From an uncultured bacterium (GTDB taxonomy: Bacteria > Vulcanimicrobiota > CADAWZ01): a stretch of DNA of 59,306 nt. The DNA lies in NCBI GenBank assembly GCA_949288455.1, contig CASEKF010000016.1, positions 1-59,306 of the forward strand. Reading direction: 5' to 3'. Below are positions 1 through 8,925 of this stretch, one piece after another. A model generated the notes under the pieces. That model saw only the letters and a program-made list of their open reading frames with translations, searched no databases and was not told the DNA's origin. The translations under genes were made by a program, and so were the position numbers. The stretch's first letter is position 1; each line of letters opens with the position of its first letter.

Positions 1-969
1 ATTTAATTCTGATTCGTATTCAGATTTAAATTTGGGTATCGATATAATAACTTCTTCATTTCTCGCTTGTTTCGCCGCGTCTATAAACGATTTATACGAA
101 AGAGATTTTAGGGTATCTTGCGCAGGCTGTTGTTGTTTAGGAAGAACAATATACATTGCCGATTTATGTCCATTATACGAAAGAACCGCCATTTGGCAAA
201 ATTCGTTTTCAAAATATGGAACGTTCATTTTTCCGTTCATCATATCTACTTGTATAGTCGTTTTATCGTCGACGAAAAAGTCTTGTTTCGCCGTGGACTG
301 TTTATTAAAAGCTACCGCCCAGTTGCCGTTAAAGTAAACGGCGTTAAGCAATAATGTTTGAATATCGTCGGTATTTCCTTCGATTATTTTTTCTATTTTT
401 TTATGAGTTTTTTTAGAGACCCAATCGTTTATTGAATTTGCCGAGATTTTATTTCGGATTTCAGCGTCGAAGTATTTTTCCGCAAGTTTTACGTAGGATT
501 TATTTATTTTGAAATTTTCTTTCGTCCATAGAGAATTTGCTATTTCAAGAGTGACGTCGTCTCTTTGTTTTGATGAGTCGAGTAATATTTTGGAGTTCTC
601 CATAATGAATTCGACTCCGCTGTCTGAAGGATAGCGCAAAGCTTCGGCTATTTCTTTCGCCGTAGTTCCGGCCGCTCCGGGATAAAGCATATCTAGAGCC
701 ATGCGCATGCTTAAAGGCGAAATTACTACGTTGTTTCCGGGTTGATATAGTTTTTTGAAAATTTCGCCGCCAAACGCAGCGTATGAATCAGAAAATTCCA
801 TGGATATTTCCTTATCGCTCGCATGTTGTGGTTTATTTGCGGGATCTTTGCTTAAAGTAGCCGAAACTGAAGGTGTCTTGGCTGAAGTTTTGGGTCCGTC
901 GTTGCAAGAAGCGGCTGAGCATAATAAAACGGTTAAAGCCGCCGCAAAAAAGACGATTATGTTTTTCAT
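1..969 (-). CDS. Serpin-family protease inhibitor (3' end outside window)
   Basis: The 323 visible residues carry serpin hallmarks: SPLSMRMALDMLYPGAAGTT near residues 81-100 matches the helix-B/C signature, and NAVYFNGNWAVAF matches the strand-3A block. Serpins trap serine or cysteine proteases irreversibly through a C-terminal reactive-centre loop, and that loop lies beyond the window edge, so target specificity cannot be read. The start ATG (967-969, reverse) follows a clear AAGGAGG. The N-terminus is a hydrophobic signal sequence ending at AASC, a possible lipobox, followed by a Ser/Thr/Lys-rich linker of about 30 residues, so the protein is probably an envelope-anchored lipoprotein. Bacterial serpins are sporadic and usually protect cells against host or community proteases. 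Family assignment is confident; inhibitory activity is unproven. Confidence 0.9.
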   Translation of the reverse strand, partial: MKNIIVFFAAALTVLLCSAASCNDGPKTSAKTPSVSATLSKDPANKPQHASDKEISMEFSDSYAAFGGEIFKKLYQPGNNVVISPLSMRMALDMLYPGAAGTTAKEIAEALRYPSDSGVEFIMENSKILLDSSKQRDDVTLEIANSLWTKENFKINKSYVKLAEKYFDAEIRNKISANSINDWVSKKTHKKIEKIIEGNTDDIQTLLLNAVYFNGNWAVAFNKQSTAKQDFFVDDKTTIQVDMMNGKMNVPYFENEFCQMAVLSYNGHKSAMYIVLPKQQQPAQDTLKSLSYKSFIDAAKQARNEEVIISIPKFKSEYESELN

Positions 970-990
970 TACGCCTCCTTAAATATTGTT

Positions 991-2130
991 TTATATTTTA
1001 AACCAATCGGTTTTGGGAGCAAAAGACGATGAGTTTTTACGAGTTTCTTCGTAGTCTCGTACCCCGGATTCTATTATCTTGTCAAGCAGTTCTACGTAGG
1101 GTATGCCGGACGCTTCCCACAATTTGGCATACATGCTTATTGGAGTAAATCCGGGCATAGTGTTGATTTCGTTTATATATATTTCTTTAGTCTTTGGATC
1201 TAATAAAAAGTCTATTCTGGAGAGACCGCCGCATCCCATTGCCGCGTAGGCTTTTTTCGCTTGTTTTCTTATATTCTCCGTTTGTTCTTGAGATAGATTG
1301 GCGGGGATAATCGTATTGGAAGTTCCGTTTTCATATTTTGCGGCGTAGTCGTAGAACTCGTTACCGGGCTTTATTTCTCCAGGTATGGATATTAAAGGAT
1401 CGTCGTTCCCTAAAATTGCCGTTTCTATTTCTCTAGCGTTGTCAACGGCTTTTTCAACTATAATTTTAAAATCGTATCGAGCGGCCGTTTCTATGCCCGA
1501 TATAAGTTCTTCTCTGTTATGAGCTTTTGTTATCCCGACGCTTGAACCGGTATTCGCAGGTTTTATAAAAAGATTATATCCTAATGTTTCAGCCTGATTG
1601 ATTATAATTTGCTTATCGTTTTGCCATTGACTTCTTGTAAACGAAACGTCCGGAAGCGTTTTTAAGCCGATTTCTTTAAATATTTTTTTTGAAACGACTT
1701 TATCCATACATAGAGCTCCGGCCGCCGTGCGGCATCCTGCGTAAGGTATGCCGGAAAGTTCGAAAAGGCCTTGCATTACTCCGTTTTCGCCGCTGGAGCC
1801 ATGAAGTACAGGAAATATGAAATCTAATGAGATCGTTTTTTCTATAATTGTTCCTTTTGTCGATGAAGTTTTGAATATAAAAATGCCTCTATTTTCCGGA
1901 TCCGTGGATAAAACGGCAAATTTATCCCGGTTATAAGTTTTTTCTCCCTTTAAAATTTTGTCCGCGTCATTCGAAACTATCCATCTTCCGGTTTTAGATA
2001 TTCCTATTTTTATTATCTCGTAACCTCTTGATTCTAGAGCCGATATCACGGATAACGCCGATACTATTGAAACTTCATGTTCTCCCGATACGCCTCCGAA
2101 AAATACTCCTATTTTTTTTATCAAGGTCAT
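991..2130 (-). CDS. ddl: D-alanine--D-alanine ligase
   Basis: ATP-grasp ligase joining two D-alanines for the peptidoglycan pentapeptide, cytoplasmic. The 379-residue protein starts with the Ddl signature (IGVFFGGVSGEHEVSIVSA) and has LHGSSGENGVMQGLFELSG in the central part. It also has the ATP-grasp block KPANTGSSVGITKA and the metal-binding NEINTMPGFTPISM near the C-terminus. Length is normal for the DdlA/B family (306-380). A GAAAGGCGAT sequence precedes the ATG. It sits alone between the serpin (21 bp downstream) and the HD-domain gene (120 bp upstream), not in a mur/fts cluster. Identification is secure. Confidence 0.96.
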   Translation of the reverse strand: MTLIKKIGVFFGGVSGEHEVSIVSALSVISALESRGYEIIKIGISKTGRWIVSNDADKILKGEKTYNRDKFAVLSTDPENRGIFIFKTSSTKGTIIEKTISLDFIFPVLHGSSGENGVMQGLFELSGIPYAGCRTAAGALCMDKVVSKKIFKEIGLKTLPDVSFTRSQWQNDKQIIINQAETLGYNLFIKPANTGSSVGITKAHNREELISGIETAARYDFKIIVEKAVDNAREIETAILGNDDPLISIPGEIKPGNEFYDYAAKYENGTSNTIIPANLSQEQTENIRKQAKKAYAAMGCGGLSRIDFLLDPKTKEIYINEINTMPGFTPISMYAKLWEASGIPYVELLDKIIESGVRDYEETRKNSSSFAPKTDWFKI

Positions 2131-2250
2131 TTTATCGCCTTTCTTTTTTCATTTTAGGTTTTGCCCGCTTGAAATATGCATTATAAGATTCGCCGGCGAA
2201 TGGGTTCGGTTTATATATGAGTTTGGCGGGTCGTTGTAGCTGGATATAAT

Positions 2251-2883
2251 TTAATACGTTCGATTAGCCTCGGGTATTTCCCGTCTAAGTCTTTCTAAAA
2301 ACAGCTTCATAAAATTAACTCTCTTCAGACCTATCTTTTTGGCTTTATCCGTATTGAGAGTCTCGGGAATTTTAAGTAATTTTACAAATATATGATCCAG
2401 AATATAATGATTTTCGTCGGGCTTTCTGTTTGATTCCAAAAATGGATCCGCTTCGTCATACAACGTTCGCCCTTTATAAAAAGCGAACGTACGCATAAGG
2501 CCTATTGCGCCTAGAGAGTCTAGTCTGTCAGCGTCTTGTAGAATTATCCCCATAAGATTTTCGGGAGTTTTTCTCATAGACCAAGAATGAGTCTCTATAG
2601 CCGACGCGGCTTCTTGGATTTCTTGATTAGTAAAGCCGTATCGCGAAAAATTTTTTAATGACCATTCCGCAGATATAAGAGCGTGATTTTTGTTATTTTC
2701 CGGCATTGCTCTTCCTATATCATGGAAGCAACATACGGCGAATAAAAGAGTTTTATTTATATTTGTATATTCTGAGGCTAAGTCTAGAGATAATTTAAAT
2801 ACTCTTTGGGAGTGAGAAAAATCATGCGCTCTTTCCGCCTTTTTAAATATATCCTCGGCGTCTTTGAAAATTTTATCGTCCAC
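2251..2883 (-). CDS. HD-domain phosphohydrolase
   Basis: The 210-residue soluble protein has the HD-superfamily metal ligands: H24 in HDFSHSQRV, H54-D55 in FHDIGRA, and a later Asp in LQDADRLDSLGAIG near residue 118. This arrangement (H...HD...D) resembles the YedJ/uncharacterised HD hydrolase group that acts on nucleotides or other phosphate esters; the real substrate is unknown. The gene overlaps the end of the upstream flavoprotein gene by 11 bp, so the two are probably translationally coupled. Family is confident, function is not. Confidence 0.85.
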   Translation of the reverse strand: MDDKIFKDAEDIFKKAERAHDFSHSQRVFKLSLDLASEYTNINKTLLFAVCCFHDIGRAMPENNKNHALISAEWSLKNFSRYGFTNQEIQEAASAIETHSWSMRKTPENLMGIILQDADRLDSLGAIGLMRTFAFYKGRTLYDEADPFLESNRKPDENHYILDHIFVKLLKIPETLNTDKAKKIGLKRVNFMKLFLERLRREIPEANRTY

Positions 2884-3463
2884 CTTCGGAACCGCCTTTT
2901 ATCGCTTTAAGCAGCCAAGCCATATTTTCTCCTAAGACTTTCATATTTTCTAGGGCTTCCGAGTCTAAGGCTACGTCTTCTTGATTTAACCCGACTCCGT
3001 CGTTCCAGTAATTGCCGCCGACAATAATCATTTGGTTGATTTGGAAAAAGTGATTTATCGTGTCGAATGTTCTTATTGAACCTCCTCTTCTCGCGGGAGC
3101 TACTGCCAGGCCTATTTTTCTTCTAAGAGCTTTAGTCGCCGTAAAAACATATCCCGCTCTATCGATCAGAGCTTTCATTTCGGAAGTAACGTCTGAAAAA
3201 TATGTAGGAGAACCAAGAATTATTCCGTCTGAGTCGATCATTTTTTTCAGACATTCGTTCAATATATCGGCGTCTATTACGCATCTGTTGTTTTTTGCCG
3301 TTTTGCATGTCCTGCATGCGCTGCATCCGTATAGAGCTTGCCCGCCGATTTTTACTAGTTCCGTATCTATTTTTTCCTGTCGAAGAACTTTGAAAATTTC
3401 TCTTATCAAAAATTCGGTATTGCCTCCTGAACGAGGACTGCCGCTAAAAGCGGTTACTTTCAT
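2873..3463 (-). CDS. Iron-sulfur flavoprotein / NAD(P)H-dependent FMN reductase family
   Basis: A 196-residue flavodoxin-fold protein. SGSPRSGGNTEFL at residues 7-19 is the FMN phosphate-binding loop, and SPTYFSDVTSEMKALIDR is the second flavin contact. C47, C50, C53 and C61 form a CX2CX2CX7C cluster, which matches the compact [4Fe-4S] motif of iron-sulfur flavoproteins (Isf family). A low-potential electron-transfer or detoxification role in an anaerobe follows from the family. It overlaps the HD-domain gene by 11 bp. The start ATG is preceded by AAAAGGAG. The physiological partner is unknown. Confidence 0.87.
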   Translation of the reverse strand: MKVTAFSGSPRSGGNTEFLIREIFKVLRQEKIDTELVKIGGQALYGCSACRTCKTAKNNRCVIDADILNECLKKMIDSDGIILGSPTYFSDVTSEMKALIDRAGYVFTATKALRRKIGLAVAPARRGGSIRTFDTINHFFQINQMIIVGGNYWNDGVGLNQEDVALDSEALENMKVLGENMAWLLKAIKGGSEGGR

Positions 3464-3524
3464 TTTTACTCCTTTTGCATTTGACGTTTAACGACGTTGT
3501 TTGACCGGGAAAATTTGAGAATTT

Positions 3525-4145
3525 TTATATTTTTTTAGCTTTAAATCCTGATCCTGATTTTGTCAAATGCGCGTTATAATTCTGCACCGAAGCTCCGCCT
3601 TCCGCTAATTTCATTATGGCTCCGGTGACGCCGCCTTGACCGTCTTCGTTTATTTCCGTCACCCAGGCTTTTTCGTCGTAAGGTTCGTTTGTCCATTCGA
3701 AAAAGTTTTGTTTAGTTTCGGTTAGATATCCTTTTTTATAAAATAGAAGCTTTCCGTCTTTCCATTTAAGAACTCTAAATTCTTGCGGACTTACGTCTGA
3801 TTTAGCTTCAGTTATAATTATTTCAAAGAAACCGTCTTTATCTATATCGCATATAGCCGAAGGCCAAGATCTTCCGGCAACTCCTCCCGACAGTTTTGAC
3901 CAGTCTTCTTCTTGAGAAGTTTTATACACCGCTTTTCCGTTTCTGTCAAATAATATTAATTGTCCGTTCCATTCTTCCTCCGAAGCTGAAATTATTTGAA
4001 CTCCGGCCGATTTTATAGGAGAGGTAGGATTTTTCGTATCGCATGCTCCGTAAATCTGACCGGTTTTCATGTCGTGCGCCCATGATAAAAGCGGAATCAA
4101 AAACAGCGCCGCTAATATCGCAGTGAGTTTTCCATAAGTTTTCAT
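3525..4145 (-). CDS. Secreted hypothetical protein with a calcium-loop-like repeat
   Basis: I do not recognise the family. The 206 residues start with a typical Sec signal peptide (about 23 residues, ending LSWAHD). The mature part is about 180 residues. The segment DIDKDGFFEIIITEAKS resembles the D-x-D-x-D-G calcium loops of VCBS/FG-GAP propeller repeats, and a similar but weaker segment (EINEDGQGGVTGAIM) occurs near the C-terminus. It is likely exported to the periplasm or surface. GGAGATTTG precedes the ATG. It is divergent from the GH13 gene. Function is unknown. Confidence 0.75.
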   Translation of the reverse strand: MKTYGKLTAILAALFLIPLLSWAHDMKTGQIYGACDTKNPTSPIKSAGVQIISASEEEWNGQLILFDRNGKAVYKTSQEEDWSKLSGGVAGRSWPSAICDIDKDGFFEIIITEAKSDVSPQEFRVLKWKDGKLLFYKKGYLTETKQNFFEWTNEPYDEKAWVTEINEDGQGGVTGAIMKLAEGGASVQNYNAHLTKSGSGFKAKKI

Positions 4146-4485
4146 ACAAATCTCCTTTGCTTTAATGTTTATAAAATTTCCCGTTAGCTTTTAATTCGCT
4201 AGACCGTTTGTTTTTACAAACGCAGCCCATATATACCGCATATATATTTCTTCGCTAGCAGATTAGAAATCCTACGTGATTTTACGCTCAGGGAACTATT
4301 ATAGATATGATTTTTATAAAAAATATTGCCGAGTTGTTAAAGTTTTGCAAAATTGTAAAAAATACTTGCTAAAAGTCTTTTGCGTGATTTATTATATTAT
4401 AAAGGTAAATATTAGGCGAAATTTCAAACGCTTTATTATAAACGTTTCGCCAAGGCAATTTATTAACAGCGGAGGAAAAATTTGC
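4146..4485. other. Divergent intergenic region upstream of the GH13 gene
   Basis: This 340 bp AT-rich stretch separates the secreted-protein gene (minus) from the GH13 gene (plus) and must hold both promoters. A 7-bp perfect hairpin, CGTTTGT-TTTT-ACAAACG, lies at 4205-4222. A weak sigma70-like pair TTGCTA (4366-4371) and TATTAT (4390-4395, spacer 18) could serve the GH13 gene. The open frame continues upstream of 4486, but residues there are Lys/Tyr/Ile-rich and look untranslated. Confidence 0.45.
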
Positions 4486-7400
4486 ATGACTCTTAATATT
4501 GGCAGTATAAATCTTGCGTCCAGAACTACGTATTCTTCTCAGGTGAAAAACGACGTAGCCGTAGGAGTTGAAAAAAATGAAGTAAATCCGCCTTCTTTGG
4601 AGCCCGCGTCCGATACTTTTACTTGTTCTTCTGTTGGAAAACCGGCTGCTTCTTCCGCTATAGCGGAGACGAAGTCTGATTTTAAGGATAAAAAACCATC
4701 CGGAGTATTGAAATTCTTCGGAGGCGATATACATAGGGCTGAGTCTCCCGCCGATATGGCCGCTTTAACTCAGATCGCCGCTAATCAAAAGGATTGGCCA
4801 AGCGTTTCTTTTGTATACGACGCCAGTCAGCTAAGTCATGTAGACAATTTTTATTTAAAGGGCTCGTTCAATCCCTTGACCGGAGAATATGATCCTAACT
4901 GGAATGGCGGAGTAGGAATTCCTATGTTCGACGACGGAACGAATGGAGATAAAAAAGCGGGGGACGGCCTTTATACGGCCTCCGTTAAGCTTAATCCCTC
5001 GTCTTCGTCTGTTTTCGAATGGGGAGTGACCGGAAACGTCAACAGAACCGACGGAACACAGCTGAAAGATCAATGGTTGATTATGAGCGAAACTCCTCCT
5101 GCCTTTACCCTTGATAATAATGTAAAGAACCAGGTTGAGACTTATGCTCCTTCCACTTTCCATACGATGGGAGTGACCATGAAGGACGACGTCGTATCTT
5201 TTAAAACTTGGGCTCCCAAAACCGGTTCCGGAGATCTTGCGGGTTGTTCCATGCATGTAGATATCTTTAACGAAACTACCGGAGAACTAATAAAAACCGT
5301 CGCTATGGATAAGGATGAGAAGAGCGGCAATTGGTCTGTCGAACTTTCCGGAAGAAAAGAACTGGAAGGTCGAGCTTATCGCTATAGCGTTCGCGATAAA
5401 GACGGAAACGTCGCGAAAACGCTCGACGGCAAAGAGATAGCTTATAGCGATCCATATGCTAGATATATGCAGGGACAGCAGCGCGGACTTGAAAAAATTT
5501 TCGTAGATCCGGTTCTTGGAATTGAGACAGGTTGGTATAACGACGCCGGGAAAGGCGGCCCTAATTATACGGTAAATCAGAATTGGGGGCGCTTCACCGT
5601 TAATGACCATCTTGACGCCGATAAAGTTCTTCTGGTTTTTAAAGACGAAAACGGAAAACAACTGACTAAAGAACAACTTTTAGAAAGACTTGGAGAACCG
5701 GAACTTATACCTTATGATAAAGCTAACGCAGATCAGAAGAGAAACGCAGATCTTTTAACGAGCTGGCAGCTTGACGTTTCGGGAAAAGTAACGGCTTATA
5801 AATGGACAAATGACGTTGCGAAAGACGGCTCCATATCTATGACTAAAGTTGGAGGAGGCAATGTCACCGGAGGTTGGGTTTCTACCGTTAACAATTTTCC
5901 TAAATTAGAAGGCTTAAGTTACGAGTTTTTGGTATATAAGGACGGAAAACTTTTAGGCGATAAGAATAACGACGGAGTACTAAGCGCTCAGGAGAAAAGC
6001 TTAACTCCTTTCAACGAACCTTATTCAAATAAAATTTCGTCTCGCCCAGGAGCGGAAAGGTTGTCGATAATAAAACAATCTGGTTTTAAGTTCCAGCATG
6101 ACGACGTGCCGCGTTTAGAGACAGATCCTAATAAGTATACTATTTATGAAGCTCATGTCGGATCTTTTAGGACGACTAAGGATAATGCCGTTCCAACGAA
6201 ATTTTCCGACATGGCGAAATATTTAGATTATATAGTCGATTTAGGATATAACAGCGTTGAGATTATGCCTTTTAACGAATTTGGAGGAAAGAGAGATTGG
6301 GGTTATACTCCAGACTTCTATTTCGCGGGAGCCGAAGCTTACGGTTTTGAGATGCCTAGAGCAGAAGCTGTTCAGAGAGGGATTATCAGTCCGGATCAAA
6401 ACGTAGGAGCGGAGAGCGTATGGGTTAACGGCACTGACGCCGTAAAAGTTTTCGTCGACGAAGCTCATAAAAAGGGACTTAACGTCATATGCGACGTAGT
6501 CTATAATCATACTTCCGGGAAAGCTGACGCAGATAATCCGCTTTGGTCGATAGACGGAACTCATAACAGCTTCTTCAAATGGCCCGGAGGATATAACAGC
6601 GAAACTCCGTGGGGGACGAAGCCAAATTATTCCGCCGAAGGAGTGAGAAATTTTTATGCCGACAATGCGGTTCAGCAGATAAAAGAATTTGGAGTAGACG
6701 GAATAAGATTCGATTTTACTCAGGTTCTTCACAATACCGGAACGGCTTCAGAACAGATCGACGGTATGAACACGTTAAGACAGATAAATAGAAGTTTGGC
6801 TCTGTTTGATCCGGACGGTAAGCCTTATACCGTAGCGGAAGATTTTACCCAGAACTGGCTGGTAGCGGCAGACTTAGATCAAGCGGAAAACCAATGGGGG
6901 ATGGAGAAGAAGGGAATGGGATTTGACGGAGTTTGGAACGGTCCCGTTCATCATGATTTGATAGGAACTATCGAAGGCAAGAAAAATATGGATGAGCTTA
7001 TGGGGACTCTTCTTAGCCATAAAGGAGTTAACTCTCCGGAGAAGGCCGTTATTTTCTCACATAGCCACGACGAAGTCGGCAATAGCGGAACATGGGCTAT
7101 AAGGGCAGGAGCTAAGAGCAGAGACGATGAAAAAGTCATGGAAAATTATCCGAGGGCAATTTCCAGAGCCGCAGCTTCTATAATTCATACGATGCCTGGA
7201 GTCCCGATGGTCTTCCAGGGAGAAGAATTCCTTGCAAACAATGATTTTAAGCATGGAGCTACGTCGACTTGGGGAGCAGATTATTCTTGGCTTGATTTTA
7301 GAGTTTCTCCCGCTAAGCTCGATAGATTTAAAGAAATATCCAATTTATCTGCGAAAGAGCAAAAAGCCGCTTTGAAGGAATTCTCTGAAGAAGACAGAAG

Positions 7401-7815
7401 CCATTACGCCGAGTATGTGGCTATGAACGAGGAGGAGAAAGCTCAAGCCGAGATCTATTCGTTAAAAACCGGACAATCTAACGTTTATAGAGCTTTGAAC
7501 GAATTGAGAAAATCCAGCGGAGCTTTTGACGCAGATTCTCCCATGTCCAGAGTTTATACTCATAACGACAATAGAGTTATGGCTTATGAACGAACCGACG
7601 GTAAAGATAAATTTATCGTAGTGACTAATTTCTCTGATAAGGATTATTCAAATTATAAAATAGACGGTATGCCGGCCGGAACATGGCAGGAAGTCTTTAA
7701 TTCCAACGCAAGAGATTTCGGCGGCACAGGTTTCGGCAATTTTGGCCAAGCCGGAGCTTTCAATCAGGGCATGAATATACCGGCAGGTTCTTCAGTAATA
7801 TTTAAGTTAATATAA
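4486..7815 (+). CDS. Large multidomain GH13 alpha-glucan enzyme (branching/trehalohydrolase-like)
   Basis: A 1109-residue glycoside hydrolase family 13 protein acting on alpha-glucans. The start was set at 4486 because GGAGG sits 10 bp upstream; an earlier in-frame ATG at 4276 lacks one. Order: a Ser/Thr-rich leader of about 90 residues without a signal peptide, beta-rich carbohydrate-binding (CBM48-like) modules, an EF-hand-like loop DKNNDGVLSAQE at 492-503, then the catalytic barrel. Barrel motifs are TIYEAHVGSF, VICDVVYNHTSG, GVDGIRFDFT (nucleophile D743), VAEDFTQ (acid/base E785) and FSHSHDEVGNS (D862), followed by a C-terminal beta domain. Motifs resemble branching enzymes and maltooligosyltrehalose trehalohydrolases, but the inserts are unusual. 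Monocistronic, closed by a strong terminator. GH13 membership is certain; exact reaction is not. Confidence 0.9.
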   Translation: MTLNIGSINLASRTTYSSQVKNDVAVGVEKNEVNPPSLEPASDTFTCSSVGKPAASSAIAETKSDFKDKKPSGVLKFFGGDIHRAESPADMAALTQIAANQKDWPSVSFVYDASQLSHVDNFYLKGSFNPLTGEYDPNWNGGVGIPMFDDGTNGDKKAGDGLYTASVKLNPSSSSVFEWGVTGNVNRTDGTQLKDQWLIMSETPPAFTLDNNVKNQVETYAPSTFHTMGVTMKDDVVSFKTWAPKTGSGDLAGCSMHVDIFNETTGELIKTVAMDKDEKSGNWSVELSGRKELEGRAYRYSVRDKDGNVAKTLDGKEIAYSDPYARYMQGQQRGLEKIFVDPVLGIETGWYNDAGKGGPNYTVNQNWGRFTVNDHLDADKVLLVFKDENGKQLTKEQLLERLGEPELIPYDKANADQKRNADLLTSWQLDVSGKVTAYKWTNDVAKDGSISMTKVGGGNVTGGWVSTVNNFPKLEGLSYEFLVYKDGKLLGDKNNDGVLSAQEKSLTPFNEPYSNKISSRPGAERLSIIKQSGFKFQHDDVPRLETDPNKYTIYEAHVGSFRTTKDNAVPTKFSDMAKYLDYIVDLGYNSVEIMPFNEFGGKRDWGYTPDFYFAGAEAYGFEMPRAEAVQRGIISPDQNVGAESVWVNGTDAVKVFVDEAHKKGLNVICDVVYNHTSGKADADNPLWSIDGTHNSFFKWPGGYNSETPWGTKPNYSAEGVRNFYADNAVQQIKEFGVDGIRFDFTQVLHNTGTASEQIDGMNTLRQINRSLALFDPDGKPYTVAEDFTQNWLVAADLDQAENQWGMEKKGMGFDGVWNGPVHHDLIGTIEGKKNMDELMGTLLSHKGVNSPEKAVIFSHSHDEVGNSGTWAIRAGAKSRDDEKVMENYPRAISRAAASIIHTMPGVPMVFQGEEFLANNDFKHGATSTWGADYSWLDFRVSPAKLDRFKEISNLSAKEQKAALKEFSEEDRSHYAEYVAMNEEEKAQAEIYSLKTGQSNVYRALNELRKSSGAFDADSPMSRVYTHNDNRVMAYERTDGKDKFIVVTNFSDKDYSNYKIDGMPAGTWQEVFNSNARDFGGTGFGNFGQAGAFNQGMNIPAGSSVIFKLI

Positions 7816-7833
7816 AAGTTAAGTTTTAATATG

Positions 7834-7893
7834 ATGATAGGGCATGCAAGATAAAGAATTGCTATATACGCATGTCCTATCATTTTTATTTTT
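7834..7893 (+). terminator. Rho-independent terminator after the GH13 gene
   Basis: A 14-bp stem (7834-7847 with 7870-7883, one G-U pair) with a 22-nt loop, followed by TTTTTATTTTT. It lies 18 bp after the GH13 stop. The next gene, trmJ, begins only 5 bp after the T tract. Confidence 0.85.
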
Positions 7894-7898
7894 AGATT

Positions 7899-8642
7899 AT
7901 GGATAAGATAATTTCAGATCATATAACTATAGTTCTTGTAAATCCTAAGACTTCCGCTAATATCGGTTCTGTGGCAAGAGCGATGAATTGTATGGGACTT
8001 CGCAATTTAGCCGTAGTGTCTCCGAGATGTCAGATTGATAGGGACGCTTTTAGTTTAGCCGTAGGTTCAGATGAAATTTTACAAAGCGCTCTTATTATCG
8101 ACGATCTTAAATCGTTTTTGAAAAATTTTTCTTTTATTGTTGGGACTACTAAAAAAATGGGGAAGAGGAGGCTGAACTTTATAACCGCTTCTGAATTTGC
8201 GTCAAAGCATCTCCCTCTTCACCTACAGTCCAAAACGGCTATTTTATTTGGCGCTGAAGATTACGGCTTGTCTATGGAGTCCGTAAAATTATGTCAGCAT
8301 TTAGTGTATATTCCGGTTTCCAATAAATTTGGCTCGTTGAATCTTTCTCAGGCCGTTATGATAATTTGTTATGAGATTAGGAAAGCTTTTGAGCGTAAAG
8401 TTTTTCTTCAAGGGCGCGAAGAAGCCGATTCGGACGATATGGAGCGCTTATCCCGCATGATCGACGAAACTTTTGAAATAGTAGCTTATCCTGAAGCGTT
8501 CGGGGCATTTAGCTATTCGTCTCATCTCAAGGAAATATTGTCCAGAGCTCGTCTTAAAAAATTTGAAGTACATATGCTTTTTGGAATGGCTAGACATGCT
8601 AAGTATTTAAGCTCCCTTGCTTTTAAAAAGGACAATCCTTGA
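7899..8642 (+). CDS. trmJ: TrmH-family tRNA/rRNA ribose methyltransferase, TrmJ-like
   Basis: SPOUT-class 2'-O-methyltransferase. ITIVLVNPKTSANIGSVARA at residues 9-28 is the TrmJ/LasT N-terminal signature, and LFGAEDYGLS plus IPVSNKFGSLNLSQAVMI form the trefoil-knot SAM site. Members methylate position 32 of tRNAs. Length 247 is normal, with the C-terminal extension typical of TrmJ. No Shine-Dalgarno is visible before the ATG, which lies immediately behind the GH13 terminator; the conserved motif begins at residue 9, so a later start is unlikely. Family is certain, target nucleotide is inferred. Confidence 0.88.
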   Translation: MDKIISDHITIVLVNPKTSANIGSVARAMNCMGLRNLAVVSPRCQIDRDAFSLAVGSDEILQSALIIDDLKSFLKNFSFIVGTTKKMGKRRLNFITASEFASKHLPLHLQSKTAILFGAEDYGLSMESVKLCQHLVYIPVSNKFGSLNLSQAVMIICYEIRKAFERKVFLQGREEADSDDMERLSRMIDETFEIVAYPEAFGAFSYSSHLKEILSRARLKKFEVHMLFGMARHAKYLSSLAFKKDNP

Positions 8643-8767
8643 TGGGGGCGGCATGGTTTATAAACGGCTAATTTAGGCTCTATTCAAATTGGCTTTATTT
8701 TATTATTGAGGCTTCTGTTTTTTTTGCTGAAAATATGAATTTTTACGTAATTTTAACAAAAAAAGAA

Positions 8768-8795
8768 TTTACAATTTTGTTATATATGATAAAAT
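8768..8795 (+). promoter_or_regulatory. Predicted sigma70-type promoter for the glycine-zipper gene
   Basis: TTTACA (8768-8773), 16-bp spacer, TAAAAT (8790-8795), in a strongly AT-rich region. The implied 5' leader is about 125 nt, A/T-rich, with no obvious structure, ending in AAGGAGG before the ATG at 8926. Confidence 0.5.
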
Positions 8796-8925
8796 AGCAA
8801 GTAGAATATATTAAGATAAATAAATATATATTTGTTTTTGTTAATTTATAACGATTAATCGCCGACGTTATTTAATCATAATATCAATAATTTAAATATA
8901 GATAGAATTTTTAAGGAGGAGTTAA

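Noticed and set aside
4276-4485. Upstream in-frame extension of the GH13 gene
   Set aside because: No ribosome site, biased Lys/Tyr/Ile composition, and a clear GGAGG before 4486.
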